A stretch of 41,799 nt of DNA, taken from Candidatus Dormiibacter inghamiae. Lineage in GTDB: Bacteria > Chloroflexota > Dormibacteria > Dormibacterales > Dormibacteraceae. The notes under the pieces are model-generated. The model saw only the letters and a list, made by a program, of their open reading frames with translations, ran no database searches and was not told where the DNA came from. Within the stretch, counting starts at the first letter, position 1. Every line of letters begins with the position of its first letter. The stretch covers positions 1 through 41,799 of the forward strand of contig JAEKNQ010000016.1 of the NCBI GenBank assembly GCA_016464825.1. The letters are read 5' to 3'. This document shows, piece by piece, positions 41,548-41,799 of this stretch. Made by a program: the position numbers and the translations under genes.

Positions 41548-41799
41548 TAGTGTCCTGTCAGTGAAATAAGTGAGATAATGTTGGGGTCGCCGACAGCGCG
41601 CACAACGAGGCTCATACTATGCAACGCGGCCGTCCCCACAAGGCTTTCCTCGACGTTGCCCAAGATGATCGGAGCGAGCTCCTGCGCTGGATCAAGCGAC
41701 CCAAATCGAGCAACGGCCTGGCCCAGCGGGCCCGCATCGTGTTGCGCTGCGCCGACGGCGTCGCCAGTGCCAGAGTGGCAGCCGAACTGGGCATCACCG
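41548..41799 (+). mobile_element. Left end of an IS630-family insertion sequence
   Basis: The end begins GTGTCCTGTCAGTG directly after TA (41548-41549), in the context CTAG. IS630 elements duplicate TA. The transposase starts at 41619. The element runs off the window, so its right end and full inverted repeat are not visible. Confidence 0.7.
41619..41799 (+). CDS. IS630-family transposase, N-terminal part
   Basis: The first 60 residues of a transposase, open at the right edge. RWIKRPKSSNGLAQRARIVLRCADGVASARVAAELGIT (key stretch LAQRARIVLRCADGVA, then RVAAELGIT) is the typical helix-turn-helix opening of IS630-family transposases. The DDE catalytic domain lies beyond the window. ATG 41619 fits the usual N-terminus. 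Marks a complete or partial element just outside. Confidence 0.85.
   Translation, partial: MQRGRPHKAFLDVAQDDRSELLRWIKRPKSSNGLAQRARIVLRCADGVASARVAAELGIT

Overview
The window is very GC-rich and densely coded, with GTG and TTG starts nearly as common as ATG. Many genes overlap by GTGA or TGATG, and several promoters appear leaderless with a TAGACT-like -10 box. A DUF222/HNH gene, a mycobacterial-type SerC, Drr-type and BMP-type ABC transporters and archaeal-type S-adenosylhomocysteinase (SAHH) homologues suggest a high-GC Terrabacteria lineage, such as Actinomycetota or a relative like Dormibacterota or Chloroflexota. The placement is an inference and no species is claimed.

Layout. 1-141 is the end of an IS3-type element. 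206-11781 looks like a nucleoside and SAM-by-product salvage block: a metallo-beta-lactamase-fold hydrolase, convergent surE (5'-nucleotidase), two tandem divergent SAHH-like genes, a frameshifted SAH/MTA deaminase, a PNPOx-fold protein, and a complete BmpA-type nucleoside ABC importer (lipoprotein, double ATPase, two permeases). 11833-13498 holds a HAD phosphatase, a membrane protein and a YCII protein. 13634-17353 (minus) is a TetR-controlled ABC-2 exporter operon. 17562-20727 carries a VOC protein, a lipoprotein, a PduO-type cobalamin adenosyltransferase and an alpha/beta hydrolase. 20928-24844 (minus) is glcDEF (glycolate oxidase). 24968-26745 is a DrrAB-type exporter. 26818-30005 holds a broken BNR-repeat gene, a MoaD/ThiS-like gene, small unknowns and an SDR interrupted by an in-frame TAG. 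30297-33482 has a UroD-family corrinoid-methyltransferase-like gene, a VOC protein, serC and yceI. A CAU-anticodon tRNA follows at 33602. 34051-38344 has an RHH antitoxin-like remnant, an aldo/keto reductase, a histidine-kinase remnant, two secreted proteins behind an unusual leader, a YczE-type membrane protein and a TetR regulator. 38537-41799 has a MacB-type ATPase with a truncated permease, a DUF222/HNH gene, a DUF4232-like lipoprotein and the start of an IS630-type element.

The salvage block is the most interesting part. Both SAHH-like proteins appear to carry Lys where SAHH uses a Glu that contacts the adenine 6-amino group, and they sit beside an SAH deaminase. This fits an S-inosylhomocysteine (deaminate first, hydrolyse second) route. 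The second copy also lacks two catalytic-region histidines, so the pair may be a catalytic/regulatory or hetero-oligomeric set. A 255-bp IS630-like MITE sits between this pair and the deaminase and separates the deaminase start codon from its probable ribosome-binding site. A second MITE copy lies at 30054-30267. At least five genes carry single, easily located lesions (frameshift, 14-bp duplication, nonsense codons), so either pseudogene formation is active or the assembly contains base errors. All calls rest on reading the sequence and remembered family alignments; no search was run.
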